64,000 bases of DNA. It comes from Aidingimonas halophila (lineage in GTDB: Bacteria; Pseudomonadota; Gammaproteobacteria; Pseudomonadales; Halomonadaceae). The notes beneath the pieces are model-generated. The model saw nothing but the letters and a program-made list of their open reading frames with translations. It was not told the origin of the DNA and ran no database searches. Location: assembly GCF_900106955.1 (NCBI RefSeq), contig NZ_FNNI01000001.1:372001-436000 (forward strand). The letters are read 5' to 3'. The translations under genes and the position numbers were made by a program. The first letter of the stretch is position 1; every line of letters starts with the position of its first letter. Of this stretch, positions 7,412 through 16,798 are shown one piece after another.

Positions 7412-8989
7412 ATGACACCCACGCTTTACGGGCCACACCGCTGGCTGTTTCCCGCCATCGCCACGGCGGCACTTGCCATCAGCCCCACCGTTTCCGCACA
7501 GACGCCCCCCAATGTGCTGGTCGTCGGACAGATCGCGGAGCCCAAGGCTCTCGACCCGGCCCAGGTCACCGCCGTCAACGATTTTCGCATCATGATGAAT
7601 CTCTATGACGGACTGGTCCGTTACGCCGACGGCACGCTGGAAGTGGAGCCATCACTGGCCACCGACTGGGACATCAGCGACGACGGTACCGTCTACACCT
7701 TCACCTTGCGCGATGACGTCATCTTTCACGACGGCAGTGACTTCGATGCCGAGGCGGTGGTCTTCAATTTCGAGCGCATGCTCGACGAGGATCATCCGTA
7801 TCACGATACCGGCCCCTTTCCGCTGGCCTTCTTCTTCGATGCCATCGACGATGTCGAAGCGACTGGCGAGCACGAGGTCACCTTCACGCTCGACGAACCG
7901 TATGCGCCTTTTCTTTCCAACCTCGCCTACCCGACAGGCTTGATGGTCTCGCCGGCCGCCGTGGAAGAGCATGGGGAAGATATCGGTCGCCATCCGTCCG
8001 GCACCGGCCCCTTCCGGTTCGAGGAGTGGGAGAGCAATAGCCGCGTCGTCGTCACCCGCAACGACGACTACTGGGACGGCCCGCCCTCGTTGGAAGCCGT
8101 CGTGTTCCGGCCCATCACGGACGCCAACACCCGGGTCTCCGAAATGCTCTCCGGCGGTATCGATCTGATGGTCGAGGTGCCACCGGACAACGTGGCCGAT
8201 CTGGCGGAAGACGACATGTTCGAGGTCTACGAACAGGCCGGCCCGCACCTCTGGTTCCTGATTCTCAATACGCGCGAAGGCCCGTTCCAGGACAAGGCCA
8301 TGCGCCAGGCGGTCAACTACGCGATCAACAAGCAGGCGCTGGTCGACAATGTTCTGCAAGGCACGGCCGAAGTCGCCGCCGGCCCGATTCCGCCGGCCTT
8401 CGAATGGGCCTACAACGACGAGCTGGAACCCTACCCTTACGATCCGGAAAAGGCCCGCGAACTGATCGCCGAGGCCGGGCATGAAGATGCCGAACTGACC
8501 TTCTACGTCACCGAAGGCGGCTCGGGAATGCTCGATCCGGTCCCCATGGGGTCTGCCATCCAGGCCGATCTGGCCGACGTGGGACTCGACGTCGAGATCG
8601 AAACCTATGAATGGAACACCTTTCTGGATCGAGTCAATCCCGGGCTGGAAGGCAAGGCGGACATGGCCCAGATGGCCTGGATGACCAATGATCCCGATAC
8701 CTTGCCGTTCCTGGCCCTGCGTACCGATGCCATGCCGGATGAAGGCGGTTTCAACTCCGGCTATTACAGCAACGCAGAGGTCGATGAACTACTCGAACAG
8801 GCACGTCGGAGCGTCGAGCAGGACGAACGCGCCGAACTCTATCGTGAGATGCAGACGATCGTGCATGAAGAGGCTCCCTGGGCGTTCGTCGCCAACTGGA
8901 AGCAGAACGCCGTTGCCGGAGCGAACGTTGAAAACTTCCGGCTACAGCCGTCCTTCTTCCTGCTCTTGCACGATGTCGTCAAGAACTGA
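7412..8989 (+). CDS. ABC transporter substrate-binding protein, peptide type (SBP_bac_5)
   Basis: A 525-residue periplasmic binding protein. A Sec signal peptide covers about residues 1-29, cut after SPTVSA; there is no lipobox Cys, so the mature protein is soluble. The family-5 fold is clear from EPKALDPAQVTAVNDFRIMM, the repeated DGTVYTFTLRDDVIFHDG, PSGTGPFRF and MRQAVNYAIN. The mature protein is very acidic, as expected of a periplasmic protein in a halophile. The start follows CAGGAGAGGCATC. It is the first gene of a transporter operon. The substrate (dipeptide, N-blocked amino acid or similar) is inferred from the neighbouring hydrolases. Confidence 0.92.
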   Translation: MTPTLYGPHRWLFPAIATAALAISPTVSAQTPPNVLVVGQIAEPKALDPAQVTAVNDFRIMMNLYDGLVRYADGTLEVEPSLATDWDISDDGTVYTFTLRDDVIFHDGSDFDAEAVVFNFERMLDEDHPYHDTGPFPLAFFFDAIDDVEATGEHEVTFTLDEPYAPFLSNLAYPTGLMVSPAAVEEHGEDIGRHPSGTGPFRFEEWESNSRVVVTRNDDYWDGPPSLEAVVFRPITDANTRVSEMLSGGIDLMVEVPPDNVADLAEDDMFEVYEQAGPHLWFLILNTREGPFQDKAMRQAVNYAINKQALVDNVLQGTAEVAAGPIPPAFEWAYNDELEPYPYDPEKARELIAEAGHEDAELTFYVTEGGSGMLDPVPMGSAIQADLADVGLDVEIETYEWNTFLDRVNPGLEGKADMAQMAWMTNDPDTLPFLALRTDAMPDEGGFNSGYYSNAEVDELLEQARRSVEQDERAELYREMQTIVHEEAPWAFVANWKQNAVAGANVENFRLQPSFFLLLHDVVKN

Positions 8990-8999
8990 GCAACAGGCG

Positions 9000-9025
9000 A
9001 CGGAGCGGTCCTAGAGCCGCTCCGT
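9000..9025 (+). other. Intercistronic hairpin between binding-protein and permease genes
   Basis: ACGGAGCGG (9000-9008) and CCGCTCCGT (9017-9025) form a perfect 9-bp stem with an 8-base loop in the gap between the binding-protein and permease genes. No T-run follows, so it is not a standard intrinsic terminator. Hairpins here often protect the abundant binding-protein mRNA from 3' decay or cause partial termination. Confidence 0.55.
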
Positions 9026-9053
9026 AGGCCACCATCAACCAGGGTCGGCTCTC

Positions 9054-10001
9054 ATGTTCCGCTACGCATTACGCCGCCTGCTATTGACCGTGCCGGTGCT
9101 ACTCGGGCTGTCGGTGATCGTCTTCCTGATCATGTCGCTGATCCCCGGCGACCCGGCCCAGGCCATACTGGGCTCCTACGCGACGCCCGAGAATCTGGAA
9201 CGGCTACGGGCCGACCTCGGCCTTGATCTGCCCCTGCCTCAGCAGTATCTGGTCTGGCTCGGGAATATTCTGCAGGGCGATCTGGGACGATCCTACGCTC
9301 TCAATCGCCCCGTGCTGGATGAGGTGCTGGAACGTTTTGGCGCCACGCTATTACTGGCCGGCACCTCGCTCGTCATTTGCATCTTGCTGGGCGTTCTCGC
9401 CGGCATCGTCTCGGCGATCCGTCAATACGGCTGGAGTGATCGCATCATCACGTTGCTGGTTCTGATCGGTATCTCGGTTCCCGCTTTCTGGCTCGGCATG
9501 CTGATGATCATGGCCTTTTCCGTCGGACTGCGCTGGTTTCCGACCAGCGGCATGACAGCCGCCTATGGCGGTGGCGGTATTCTGGATATTCTTCACCACC
9601 TGGTGTTGCCCGCCTTTGCCCTGGCCATCGTCGCTGCCGGAGTCATTGCACGACTGACACGTTCCAACATGCTGGAAGTGCTGCGCCAGGACTATATCCG
9701 TACCGCCCGGGCCAAAGGCCTTGGAGAGGGCCGAGTGGTGATGCGACACGCCTTCAAGGTCGCCCTGGTCAACCTGATTCCGGTCATCGGTGTCCAGGCC
9801 GGGTTCGTGATCGGCGGCGCCGTCTACATCGAAACCGTCTTTCAGTGGCCGGGAATCGGGCGCATGCTGGTCAATGCCATCTCCACCCGTGACCTGCTAC
9901 TGGTCCAGGGGGGCGTACTGGTGGTCGCTGCCAGCTATGTGCTATTCAACCTGCTGGCCGATCTACTGCAGCACTGGCTCGATCCGAGGATCCAGGCATG
10001 A
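9054..10001 (+). CDS. ABC transporter permease, DppB-like
   Basis: A 315-residue inner-membrane permease. It starts with the typical MFRYALRRLLLTVPVLLGLS helix, has about six membrane segments, and carries the EAA loop motif as DYIRTARAKGLGEGRVVMRHAFKVAL. The C-terminus (VYIETVFQWPGIGRMLVNAI) is standard for the DppB/OppB family. Its stop overlaps the start of the next gene by four bases, indicating translational coupling with the fused permease-ATPase. Confidence 0.93.
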   Translation: MFRYALRRLLLTVPVLLGLSVIVFLIMSLIPGDPAQAILGSYATPENLERLRADLGLDLPLPQQYLVWLGNILQGDLGRSYALNRPVLDEVLERFGATLLLAGTSLVICILLGVLAGIVSAIRQYGWSDRIITLLVLIGISVPAFWLGMLMIMAFSVGLRWFPTSGMTAAYGGGGILDILHHLVLPAFALAIVAAGVIARLTRSNMLEVLRQDYIRTARAKGLGEGRVVMRHAFKVALVNLIPVIGVQAGFVIGGAVYIETVFQWPGIGRMLVNAISTRDLLLVQGGVLVVAASYVLFNLLADLLQHWLDPRIQA

Positions 10002-11902
10002 TGGCTTTCGTCAAACTGATCGCTCGGAACCGGCTGGCCGCGTTCGGCGGCATCATACTGCTGCTGATCATACTGCTGGTACTGATCACTCCCTGGTTGC
10101 CACTCGCCGATCCCAATGTCACCGACACCGCCAACCGGCTGTTACCCCCGTTTTCCGACAACCACCTGCTGGGCACGGATGCGCTGGGCCGGGATATTCT
10201 CTCGCGACTACTATGGGGCACCCAGATCAGCCTTGCCGTCGGCCTTGCGGCTTCACTGGTCGCGGCACTGGTCGGTTCGACGATCGGCATCGTCGCCGGC
10301 TATTTCGGCGGCCGTACCGACAATACCTTGATGCGCGGGATCGACATGCTGATGGCATTCCCTTATATCCTGCTGGCCCTGGCGATCGTCGCCGTCCTGG
10401 GGCCGGGGTTGATGAATGCGCTTTATGCCATTGCGATCGTCAATATCCCCTTTTTCGCCCGAAATATTCGTGGCGTTACGGTGGGTATCGCCCATCGCGA
10501 ATTCATCGATGCCGCCCGCCTGTCCGGCAAGGGCAATCTACGCATTCTCACCAGCGAGATACTGCCCAACGTCTTGCCGGTGATCATCATTACCCTGTCC
10601 ACCACCGTCGGTTGGATGATCCTGGAAACCGCGGGGTTGAGCTTCCTCGGTCTCGGGGCACAGCCGCCCCAGGCGGATCTGGGCTCGATGCTCGGCGAAG
10701 GACGCAAGATGATGCTCAATGCACCGCACGTTGCCACCGTGCCGGGCCTGATGATCTTCCTGCTGGTGATGAGCATCAACTTGCTGGGTGATGGCATCCG
10801 CGATGCGCTGGATCCACGCCTGAAGTCCGGGGCGTTATCACGACCGGCACCGTTCACTCGCATTCGTCGTCGCAGGAATTCACTTCCCGACCCCGTCAAT
10901 GGCAATGCCCTGCTCTCTGTAGAGCGCCTGCAGACCGACTTCGAAGTGGGACACGAGACCTACCGGGCAGTGAACGATGTGAGTTTTGCCATCCATCCCA
11001 ATGAATGTCTTGGTCTGGTGGGGGAATCCGGCTCCGGCAAATCCGTCACTGCACTGTCGCTGCTGGGCCTCGTCGCCTCGCCGCCAGGCATCATTACCGG
11101 CGGACGCGTGGCATTGGAGGGTCGCGACCTGCTCGACCTGCCACCGCGTGACATCCGCCGGATCCGTGGCAAGGATATCGCCTACGTCTTCCAGGATCCG
11201 CTATCCACCCTGCATCCGTTGTTTCGCGTCGGCGATCAACTCGTCGAGGCCATTCGACAACACCAACCGATGTCCCATGCAGAGGCCCATGAACGGGCGG
11301 TATCACTACTCGAGCAAGTCCGAATCCCCAATCCCGAGCGGCGTGCCGAGCAATATCCTCATGAACTCTCCGGCGGGATGCGACAGCGCGTCGGTATCGC
11401 CATGGCACTGGCCAACGATCCACAATTGATCGTCGCCGACGAACCCACCACAGCGCTGGACGTCACGGTACAGGCCCAGATTCTGAAATTGATCCAGTCA
11501 TTGCGCCGGGAGAAAGGCTCCGCCGTCCTGTTCATCACGCATGATTTCGGCGTGGTCTCGCAGATCTGCGACCGGGTGGCCGTGATGTACGCCGGAAGGA
11601 TCGTCGAAATCGGCCCGACCCAGGCGATACTCGACACACCTCGCCATCCCTATACACGCCGGCTGATCGACTGCGTACCGCGCCTGGGAGAGCCGGACAA
11701 TGAACCTGATGCCATCCCCGGCCTGCCTCCTGCTGCCAACCACATTCCCGAGGGCTGTGCCTTCGCCGAGAGGTGTCACCTGGTGGAGGATGCTTGCCGT
11801 CAGGGCGATATCGAGCTGATCGCGACCGATGCTGACCGCCAGGTACGCTGTATCAAACCCCTCTCGGTCACCGAACCCAGCACGCCAGGAGTCAGCCGAT
11901 GA
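9998..11902 (+). CDS. Fused ABC permease-ATPase (DppC-DppD-like)
   Basis: A 634-residue fusion of two normally separate subunits. Residues about 1-275 are a DppC-type permease (LLGTDALGRDILSRLLWGTQ; EAA loop EFIDAARLSGKGNLRILTSE). After a basic linker (IRRRRNS), residues about 300-634 are a DppD-type ATPase with Walker A GESGSGKS at 342-349, Q-loop [13 protein letters not shown], signature LSGGMRQRVG, Walker B LIVADEPTTALD and the C-terminal oligopeptide-transporter extension with Cys residues (EGCAFAERC). The frame is continuous through the junction. The fusion fixes permease:ATPase stoichiometry. Four-base overlaps on both sides couple it to its neighbours. Confidence 0.9.
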   Translation: MMAFVKLIARNRLAAFGGIILLLIILLVLITPWLPLADPNVTDTANRLLPPFSDNHLLGTDALGRDILSRLLWGTQISLAVGLAASLVAALVGSTIGIVAGYFGGRTDNTLMRGIDMLMAFPYILLALAIVAVLGPGLMNALYAIAIVNIPFFARNIRGVTVGIAHREFIDAARLSGKGNLRILTSEILPNVLPVIIITLSTTVGWMILETAGLSFLGLGAQPPQADLGSMLGEGRKMMLNAPHVATVPGLMIFLLVMSINLLGDGIRDALDPRLKSGALSRPAPFTRIRRRRNSLPDPVNGNALLSVERLQTDFEVGHETYRAVNDVSFAIHPNECLGLVGESGSGKSVTALSLLGLVASPPGIITGGRVALEGRDLLDLPPRDIRRIRGKDIAYVFQDPLSTLHPLFRVGDQLVEAIRQHQPMSHAEAHERAVSLLEQVRIPNPERRAEQYPHELSGGMRQRVGIAMALANDPQLIVADEPTTALDVTVQAQILKLIQSLRREKGSAVLFITHDFGVVSQICDRVAVMYAGRIVEIGPTQAILDTPRHPYTRRLIDCVPRLGEPDNEPDAIPGLPPAANHIPEGCAFAERCHLVEDACRQGDIELIATDADRQVRCIKPLSVTEPSTPGVSR

Positions 11903-12921
11903 GCGCCCCGCTTCTCGAGATCCGAGGACTGACACGCACCTTTGGCGGTGGACGTCGCTGGTTCCGTCCGAATCAGCCAGGCGTTCAGGCCATCCAGGGC
12001 ATCGATCTGGACGTGATGCGCGGCGAGACACTGGGCATTGTCGGCGAATCCGGCTGCGGTAAATCGACCCTCGCGCGATTGCTGGTGGGCCTCGACACTC
12101 CCTCGAACGGCACGATTCACTATGCCGGCGATGACCTTCAGCAACTGCGCTCACAGGACCGACACGCATTGGCACGGCGTATCCAGTACGTCTTCCAGGA
12201 CCCGTTGAGTTCGCTCAATCCCCGCAAGCGTATCCGCGATATTCTCGCCGCCCCGCTATACTACCTGCGCGGCCTGGAGGGCCAGGCACTGGAGCGTCGC
12301 CTGGGCGAGCTCATGGAAATGGTCAATCTGCGACCCGAATTCATTTCCCGGTATCCACATGAATTCTCCGGCGGCCAGGCGCAACGCATCGGTATCGCTC
12401 GAGCGCTGGCCGGCGATCCCGAGCTTCTGGTTCTGGATGAGCCGGTATCGGCACTGGATGTATCCATCCAGGCACAAGTGCTCCAGCTACTGCGACGCCT
12501 GAAAGACGAACTGGATCTCACCTACCTCTTCATCAGCCACGACTTGTCCGTCGTGGAAACCATCAGCGATCGTATCGCCGTGATGTACTTCGGTCGCATC
12601 ATCGAGCAGGCCCCGACATACCGGCTGTTCCGCTCTCCATCACACCCCTACACGCGGGTATTGCTCGATAGCGCCCCGATTCCCGGCGGCCCACCCATCC
12701 AGGCCGAAGCCGGTACCGCCGAACTCCCCGATCCGCTGGCACCACCACCTGGCTGCGCCTTCGCACCACGTTGCTCGCGGGCCCAGGAAGACTGTCGCCA
12801 GGCCGTTCCCCCTCTGGACAACATGAGCCCTGATGGCGATCATCGGGCGGCCTGTATCCATCCCATCAAAGAGACATGGCAGCGCATCGTCACACAGTCA
12901 CCCCGGGAATCCAGAGGATGA
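11899..12921 (+). CDS. ABC transporter ATP-binding protein, DppF-like
   Basis: A 340-residue ATPase, the second nucleotide-binding subunit of the transporter. Walker A is GESGCGKS, the signature [10 protein letters not shown], Walker [13 protein letters not shown] and the switch His [11 protein letters not shown]. The C-terminal extension ([10 protein letters not shown]) is the oligo_HPY type found in peptide importers. It overlaps the upstream fusion gene by four bases, and its TGA overlaps the ATG of the downstream GntR gene. The transporter therefore has a binding protein, one free permease, one fused permease-ATPase and this ATPase. Confidence 0.93.
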   Translation: MSAPLLEIRGLTRTFGGGRRWFRPNQPGVQAIQGIDLDVMRGETLGIVGESGCGKSTLARLLVGLDTPSNGTIHYAGDDLQQLRSQDRHALARRIQYVFQDPLSSLNPRKRIRDILAAPLYYLRGLEGQALERRLGELMEMVNLRPEFISRYPHEFSGGQAQRIGIARALAGDPELLVLDEPVSALDVSIQAQVLQLLRRLKDELDLTYLFISHDLSVVETISDRIAVMYFGRIIEQAPTYRLFRSPSHPYTRVLLDSAPIPGGPPIQAEAGTAELPDPLAPPPGCAFAPRCSRAQEDCRQAVPPLDNMSPDGDHRAACIHPIKETWQRIVTQSPRESRG

Positions 12922-13748
12922 GTGCATCGACACCTCGTCATCAGCGCCGCAAACGTACGGCGGTCATCGGTGAAGCCATCAAGGAGTACATTGCCAGTCA
13001 CGGGCTGGGCCCCGGAGACCGGCTGCCCCAGGAATCGCACCTGATCGACGTTCTCGACGCCTCCAAGGGCACGATCCGGGAGGCCCTGCGGGGTCTGGAG
13101 TCGCAGGGGTTGATTCATACACGTACCGGGCCCGGCGGCGGAGCCTTCATTACCGAAGTCACCGATGATCGTGCCATGGAGCTGCTGGGCAACTATTTTT
13201 TCTTCCGCCCACCGACCATTCACGATATCTACCAGGTCCGAAAACAGCTCGAACCGACCCTGGTCGCCAGCCTCGATGGCCAGTTGAACGACGACGACGT
13301 CCAGCAGTTGGAATCGGTCATGTCCTTCTATGACCATCCGCCGGAATCCCTCGAGGAAGAGCGCCAACAACGTATCAAGGAGCTGGAATTCCACCTGCTG
13401 CTGGTCGACCACTGCCCGAATCCCTTGCTGGCACTCATGTGTCGTTTTCCGATCCGGCTGCTGATGAGCCTGACCACCTGCCAGCGCATCTACGGCCAAC
13501 CCTATCCGGAGTTGAGGCGCCAGGGGCATGACTATCAACGCCGACTCATCGACGCGCTACGCCAGGGTCAGGTCGATACGGCCCGCGACATCATGGCGGA
13601 ACACATGCAAACCGCTCAGGGGCTGATGGAGGAACGTGAAGCGATGCTCGACAAGGCGTTCTTCCGGGCCGAGACGAACGACGATGGCCCCAGTCACGAA
13701 TACCTGGCCCTGAGCGATCTATTCTCCCGGTCCGACGAGCGCGATTAA
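12918..13748 (+). CDS. GntR family regulator, FCD subfamily, of the transporter island
   Basis: A 276-residue regulator. The winged HTH covers about residues 12-80 (GDRLPQESHLIDVL, GTIREALRGLESQGLIHTR) and the FCD ligand domain about 95-250, with candidate metal ligands in ELEFHLLLVDH and AEHMQ. The ATG at 12918 overlaps the stop of the DppF-like gene (ATGA), so it is the last gene of the transporter operon. A local specific regulator binding the divergent region near 7.3 kb is the simplest reading. Its stop codon overlaps that of the convergent peptidase gene. Confidence 0.88.
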   Translation: MSASTPRHQRRKRTAVIGEAIKEYIASHGLGPGDRLPQESHLIDVLDASKGTIREALRGLESQGLIHTRTGPGGGAFITEVTDDRAMELLGNYFFFRPPTIHDIYQVRKQLEPTLVASLDGQLNDDDVQQLESVMSFYDHPPESLEEERQQRIKELEFHLLLVDHCPNPLLALMCRFPIRLLMSLTTCQRIYGQPYPELRRQGHDYQRRLIDALRQGQVDTARDIMAEHMQTAQGLMEEREAMLDKAFFRAETNDDGPSHEYLALSDLFSRSDERD

Positions 13749-14797
13749 CCGGCCCGTTCCGTATGTTGCCACCACACGGCAACCAGGCGCGCCAGCGCGA
13801 CCAACGAATCGACATGGACGCGCTCCCAGCCGTGGGAGGCATCGGCACCGAAGCACGCCAGAGCGTTTCGCAGATCCTGACCGGCCTTGGCGGCCGAATC
13901 CCCGTCGCAAAAATAAAAAGGAAAGCAGTCACGAGCATGAGGGATATCGTGACGTTGGCAAAGCTGGAGCACACGCTGCGTCGCCAGCGGATGCAGCGGC
14001 CCCAGCGAGTCCATCATGGCGACGGTCACGCCGTCATGACAGACATTCTGACCTTCCCCTTGCGCGGCGATATCGAGATTGAGCACTTCCTCGATACCCT
14101 CGATCATCGGCGCCGTCAGCCCCACCCCCAATTCCTCGGCACACGAGACCAACAATCGTGTCCCCGGCGTGGCGGCTCCCGACTGCAACGCCGCCAGTAC
14201 ACAGGCAATGGCCGCCTTGTTGTCGAGATGCCGGGCATTGATGAAGCCAGTATCGGTGACTACTGTCTGGGCATCGATACTGACCAGGCTGCCCACGCCA
14301 ATGCCGAGCGAAGCCAGCCCCGCCTGCGATGTATCGTTGACATCGAGACGCAGCGCGATGTGCGCCCAATCCGAAGGCTGGGCATCCACCGCCTCGTTAT
14401 AGACATGACCGGAGGCTTTCTCGGGCAGCAGGGTGCCCCACGCCCGGATGCCTCCATCGTCACCATGCACCCTGACACGGGCTCCCGGGGCGAAGCGCGC
14501 GTTCCAGTGTCCGATCGGACGGATCGCGAGGCGTCCATCAGGACGATATCCGACCACCATGGCCCCCAGGGTATCGAGGTGTGCGGTGATCGCGCGCCTC
14601 GGGCGATCATCAGGCAACGCCGCCAGCAGATCGCCACGCGCCGTCGTGGTCACCTCCAACCCATGCGCTTCCAGCCGTGGCATCAACCACGCCGCCATCG
14701 CCTCGCCGTGAAGCGATGGCGAAGGGATATCCAGCATGGCGGTCAAGCACTCAACGAGGTAATCGCTATCAATGGCAGGTGCTGCAATGGCGGGCAT
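13745..14797 (-). CDS. M42 family peptidase, NAGGN-system (TIGR03106-like) subfamily
   Basis: A 350-residue metallo-aminopeptidase. Metal ligands are visible in ITAHLDTLGAM (His, Asp), NARHLDNKAA (Asp) and SCAEELG (Glu pair), with a distal DASHGWERVHVDSLVAL. The segments PIGHWNARFAPGARV, KASGHVYNEAVDAQP and FGADASH resemble, from memory, the M42 subfamily found with the N-acetylglutaminylglutamine amide osmolyte genes, although the GNAT and amidotransferase partners are absent here. The start at 14797 has GGGGAG seven bases upstream. It converges on the GntR gene with a 4-base overlap. It probably removes N-terminal or blocked residues from imported peptides. Confidence 0.78.
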   Translation of the reverse strand: MPAIAAPAIDSDYLVECLTAMLDIPSPSLHGEAMAAWLMPRLEAHGLEVTTTARGDLLAALPDDRPRRAITAHLDTLGAMVVGYRPDGRLAIRPIGHWNARFAPGARVRVHGDDGGIRAWGTLLPEKASGHVYNEAVDAQPSDWAHIALRLDVNDTSQAGLASLGIGVGSLVSIDAQTVVTDTGFINARHLDNKAAIACVLAALQSGAATPGTRLLVSCAEELGVGLTAPMIEGIEEVLNLDIAAQGEGQNVCHDGVTVAMMDSLGPLHPLATQRVLQLCQRHDIPHARDCFPFYFCDGDSAAKAGQDLRNALACFGADASHGWERVHVDSLVALARLVAVWWQHTERAG

Positions 14798-14854
14798 ATC
14801 GAACTCCCCGGAAACGGATGATGCCATCATGCACCAGGCCATCATTGGATGCCA

Positions 14855-16798
14855 TCAGCTCACGATTTGATTGCGCCCCTTTGTCTTGGCCTCGTAACTG
14901 GCGGCATCCGCGCGGGCAAGGACCGAATCGATATCCTGGTCCCCGGCCTGTAACGCCGTCAATCCCATGCTGGGCGTCACGCGATAGTGTTTCCCGTTGT
15001 GCTCCACGGCAACGTCGGCAACGGCTTGCTTGAGTTCGTGTGCGGCACGCTGGGCCTGTTCCAGGTTACAACCGGGCATCAGCACGGCGAATTCATCACC
15101 GCCATGGCGCGCGACGGAATCACTGCTGCGCACACACGCATTCAGCGCATCGGCAATACGCTGCAGCATTTCGTCGCCGAGGGCATGCCCCCCTTCGTCA
15201 TTGATCGGTTTGAAGTGATCGAGATCGAACAGCAGCAGCACGGAGGGTGTCGTGGTCTTGCGCCAGGCTGCCAGAGCGTCGGCCAGACAACGTTCGAAAC
15301 CACGCCTGTTGAGCAGGCCCGTCAATGGATCATGCTCGGCTTCCCAGCGGTGCATCGCTTCCTGTTCTCGGCGTTGGGTGATGTCCTTGACCGTACCGAC
15401 ATAGCCCCTGGGTCGCTCACCATCTTTCACCAGGCTGATATGCACTTCCAGCCAGAGCAGTTCGCCATTGGCGGTGAAATAACGAAACTGGCGCTGAAAC
15501 TCCCGCCCGGTCGCCAAGGTGTCCTTCCACAGGTCGCGAATATCACTGAATTCCTCGGCATGCAGATGACCGATGACCCCGCCACGCCGATAATCTTCCA
15601 GCTCGTGGCCGGTCAGTTCGGACAAGGCGGTGTTGATGTACTCGATGCGCCCGCTCAGGTCACAGACGAACATCCCCACCGGCGATGAGGCCAGTACGGC
15701 ATCCAGGAACGCCTGCCGGTCCTGGAGCAGAAGGCCGGCATGGCGTCTTTCCTCGACGAAATAATTGATGGTATCGGCGATCTCCTTGAGCTCGCGCATT
15801 CCGGTGTTGAGCTCCACGTGTGACTGATCGCCACGCCCGACTCTGGCAATCTGATGCTCCAACCGCCCCAATGGGGCCAGCAACCCACGTATCAGTGCCC
15901 ACAGGACCGGAATCATCAACGCCAGGGTGATCGCACCGATCCACCATAGCTCGTCGATGAAACGTCCGATCATGACATCGAGTTGGCTCTCCGGCAGATA
16001 AACGCCCACGACCCAGTTCGCCGACCAGACCTGCTGATAGGCTTGCAGTGCCTGCTGACCGTTGAGCAACTCGCCTTCGGCGGTGCCGGACCACCCGGAC
16101 AGTGCCAGGTCCAGTGCGGGATGGGTGTCGACACCGGGGACTTGCTGCATGATCAGCGACTCGTCGGGGTGATTGAGGATCGTACCGGACGCTGTCATCA
16201 ACGCGGCATAGCCTTCGTCACCGATGCGCATGCTGCGCAGTTTGGAAATCAATGTCCCGCCCTGGATACTGACGACTCCCCCCAACATGCCGTCGAACTC
16301 GCCGTCGTCGGTTTCCAGGGGAACAGCGATCATGACCAGGGGAATCTGTGTGGCTCGACCAATGAAAGGCTCGCTGACATAGGCGTCATGAAACTGGCGG
16401 ACGTACTCGAAATACTCGCGATCCGTGACGTCCAGCCCGATTCTCCCCACCTGAACGGGCGCGTCAGCCACGACTCGCCCTTGGGGCGAGATTACCGCCA
16501 GGGCATCAAAGAGCTCCAGCATGCCATCCTGATTCGCCAGCACATCATGCAACCCGTCATCATCCCAGTGGATATCGTCACCCAACCGCGCCAATGCCGA
16601 CTTTCGGGTTTCCACGGCACGTTCGACATGCTGGGCAATCAGTGTCGCTTCGTACTCCAGGTGTTCACGCGTTGCGTCCGTCAACATGCCCGAGCCGGAA
16701 GCGAGCGCACCTATCAGGCCGACGGCGAACAGCACCAGCCAGCCGATGCCCAGGCCCAGCAATAGTCGCGACTGCAGTGTCCCAAGCAACCATTTCAT
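14855..16798 (-). CDS. Membrane diguanylate cyclase (dCache-HAMP-PAS-GGDEF)
   Basis: A 647-residue sensor enzyme making cyclic di-GMP. A membrane helix at about 10-35 is followed by an extracytoplasmic dCache-type sensor (about 40-280), a second helix (about 288-312), a HAMP-like linker, a PAS/PAC domain (about 365-485, ending YVGTVKDITQRREQE) and a GGDEF domain. The active site GGDEF is intact at 566-570, and the inhibitory I-site RSSD lies five residues before it, so product feedback is expected. It is transcribed away from the 16.8-17.4 kb gene-free region. The sensed ligand is unknown. Confidence 0.92.
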   Translation of the reverse strand: MKWLLGTLQSRLLLGLGIGWLVLFAVGLIGALASGSGMLTDATREHLEYEATLIAQHVERAVETRKSALARLGDDIHWDDDGLHDVLANQDGMLELFDALAVISPQGRVVADAPVQVGRIGLDVTDREYFEYVRQFHDAYVSEPFIGRATQIPLVMIAVPLETDDGEFDGMLGGVVSIQGGTLISKLRSMRIGDEGYAALMTASGTILNHPDESLIMQQVPGVDTHPALDLALSGWSGTAEGELLNGQQALQAYQQVWSANWVVGVYLPESQLDVMIGRFIDELWWIGAITLALMIPVLWALIRGLLAPLGRLEHQIARVGRGDQSHVELNTGMRELKEIADTINYFVEERRHAGLLLQDRQAFLDAVLASSPVGMFVCDLSGRIEYINTALSELTGHELEDYRRGGVIGHLHAEEFSDIRDLWKDTLATGREFQRQFRYFTANGELLWLEVHISLVKDGERPRGYVGTVKDITQRREQEAMHRWEAEHDPLTGLLNRRGFERCLADALAAWRKTTTPSVLLLFDLDHFKPINDEGGHALGDEMLQRIADALNACVRSSDSVARHGGDEFAVLMPGCNLEQAQRAAHELKQAVADVAVEHNGKHYRVTPSMGLTALQAGDQDIDSVLARADAASYEAKTKGRNQIVS

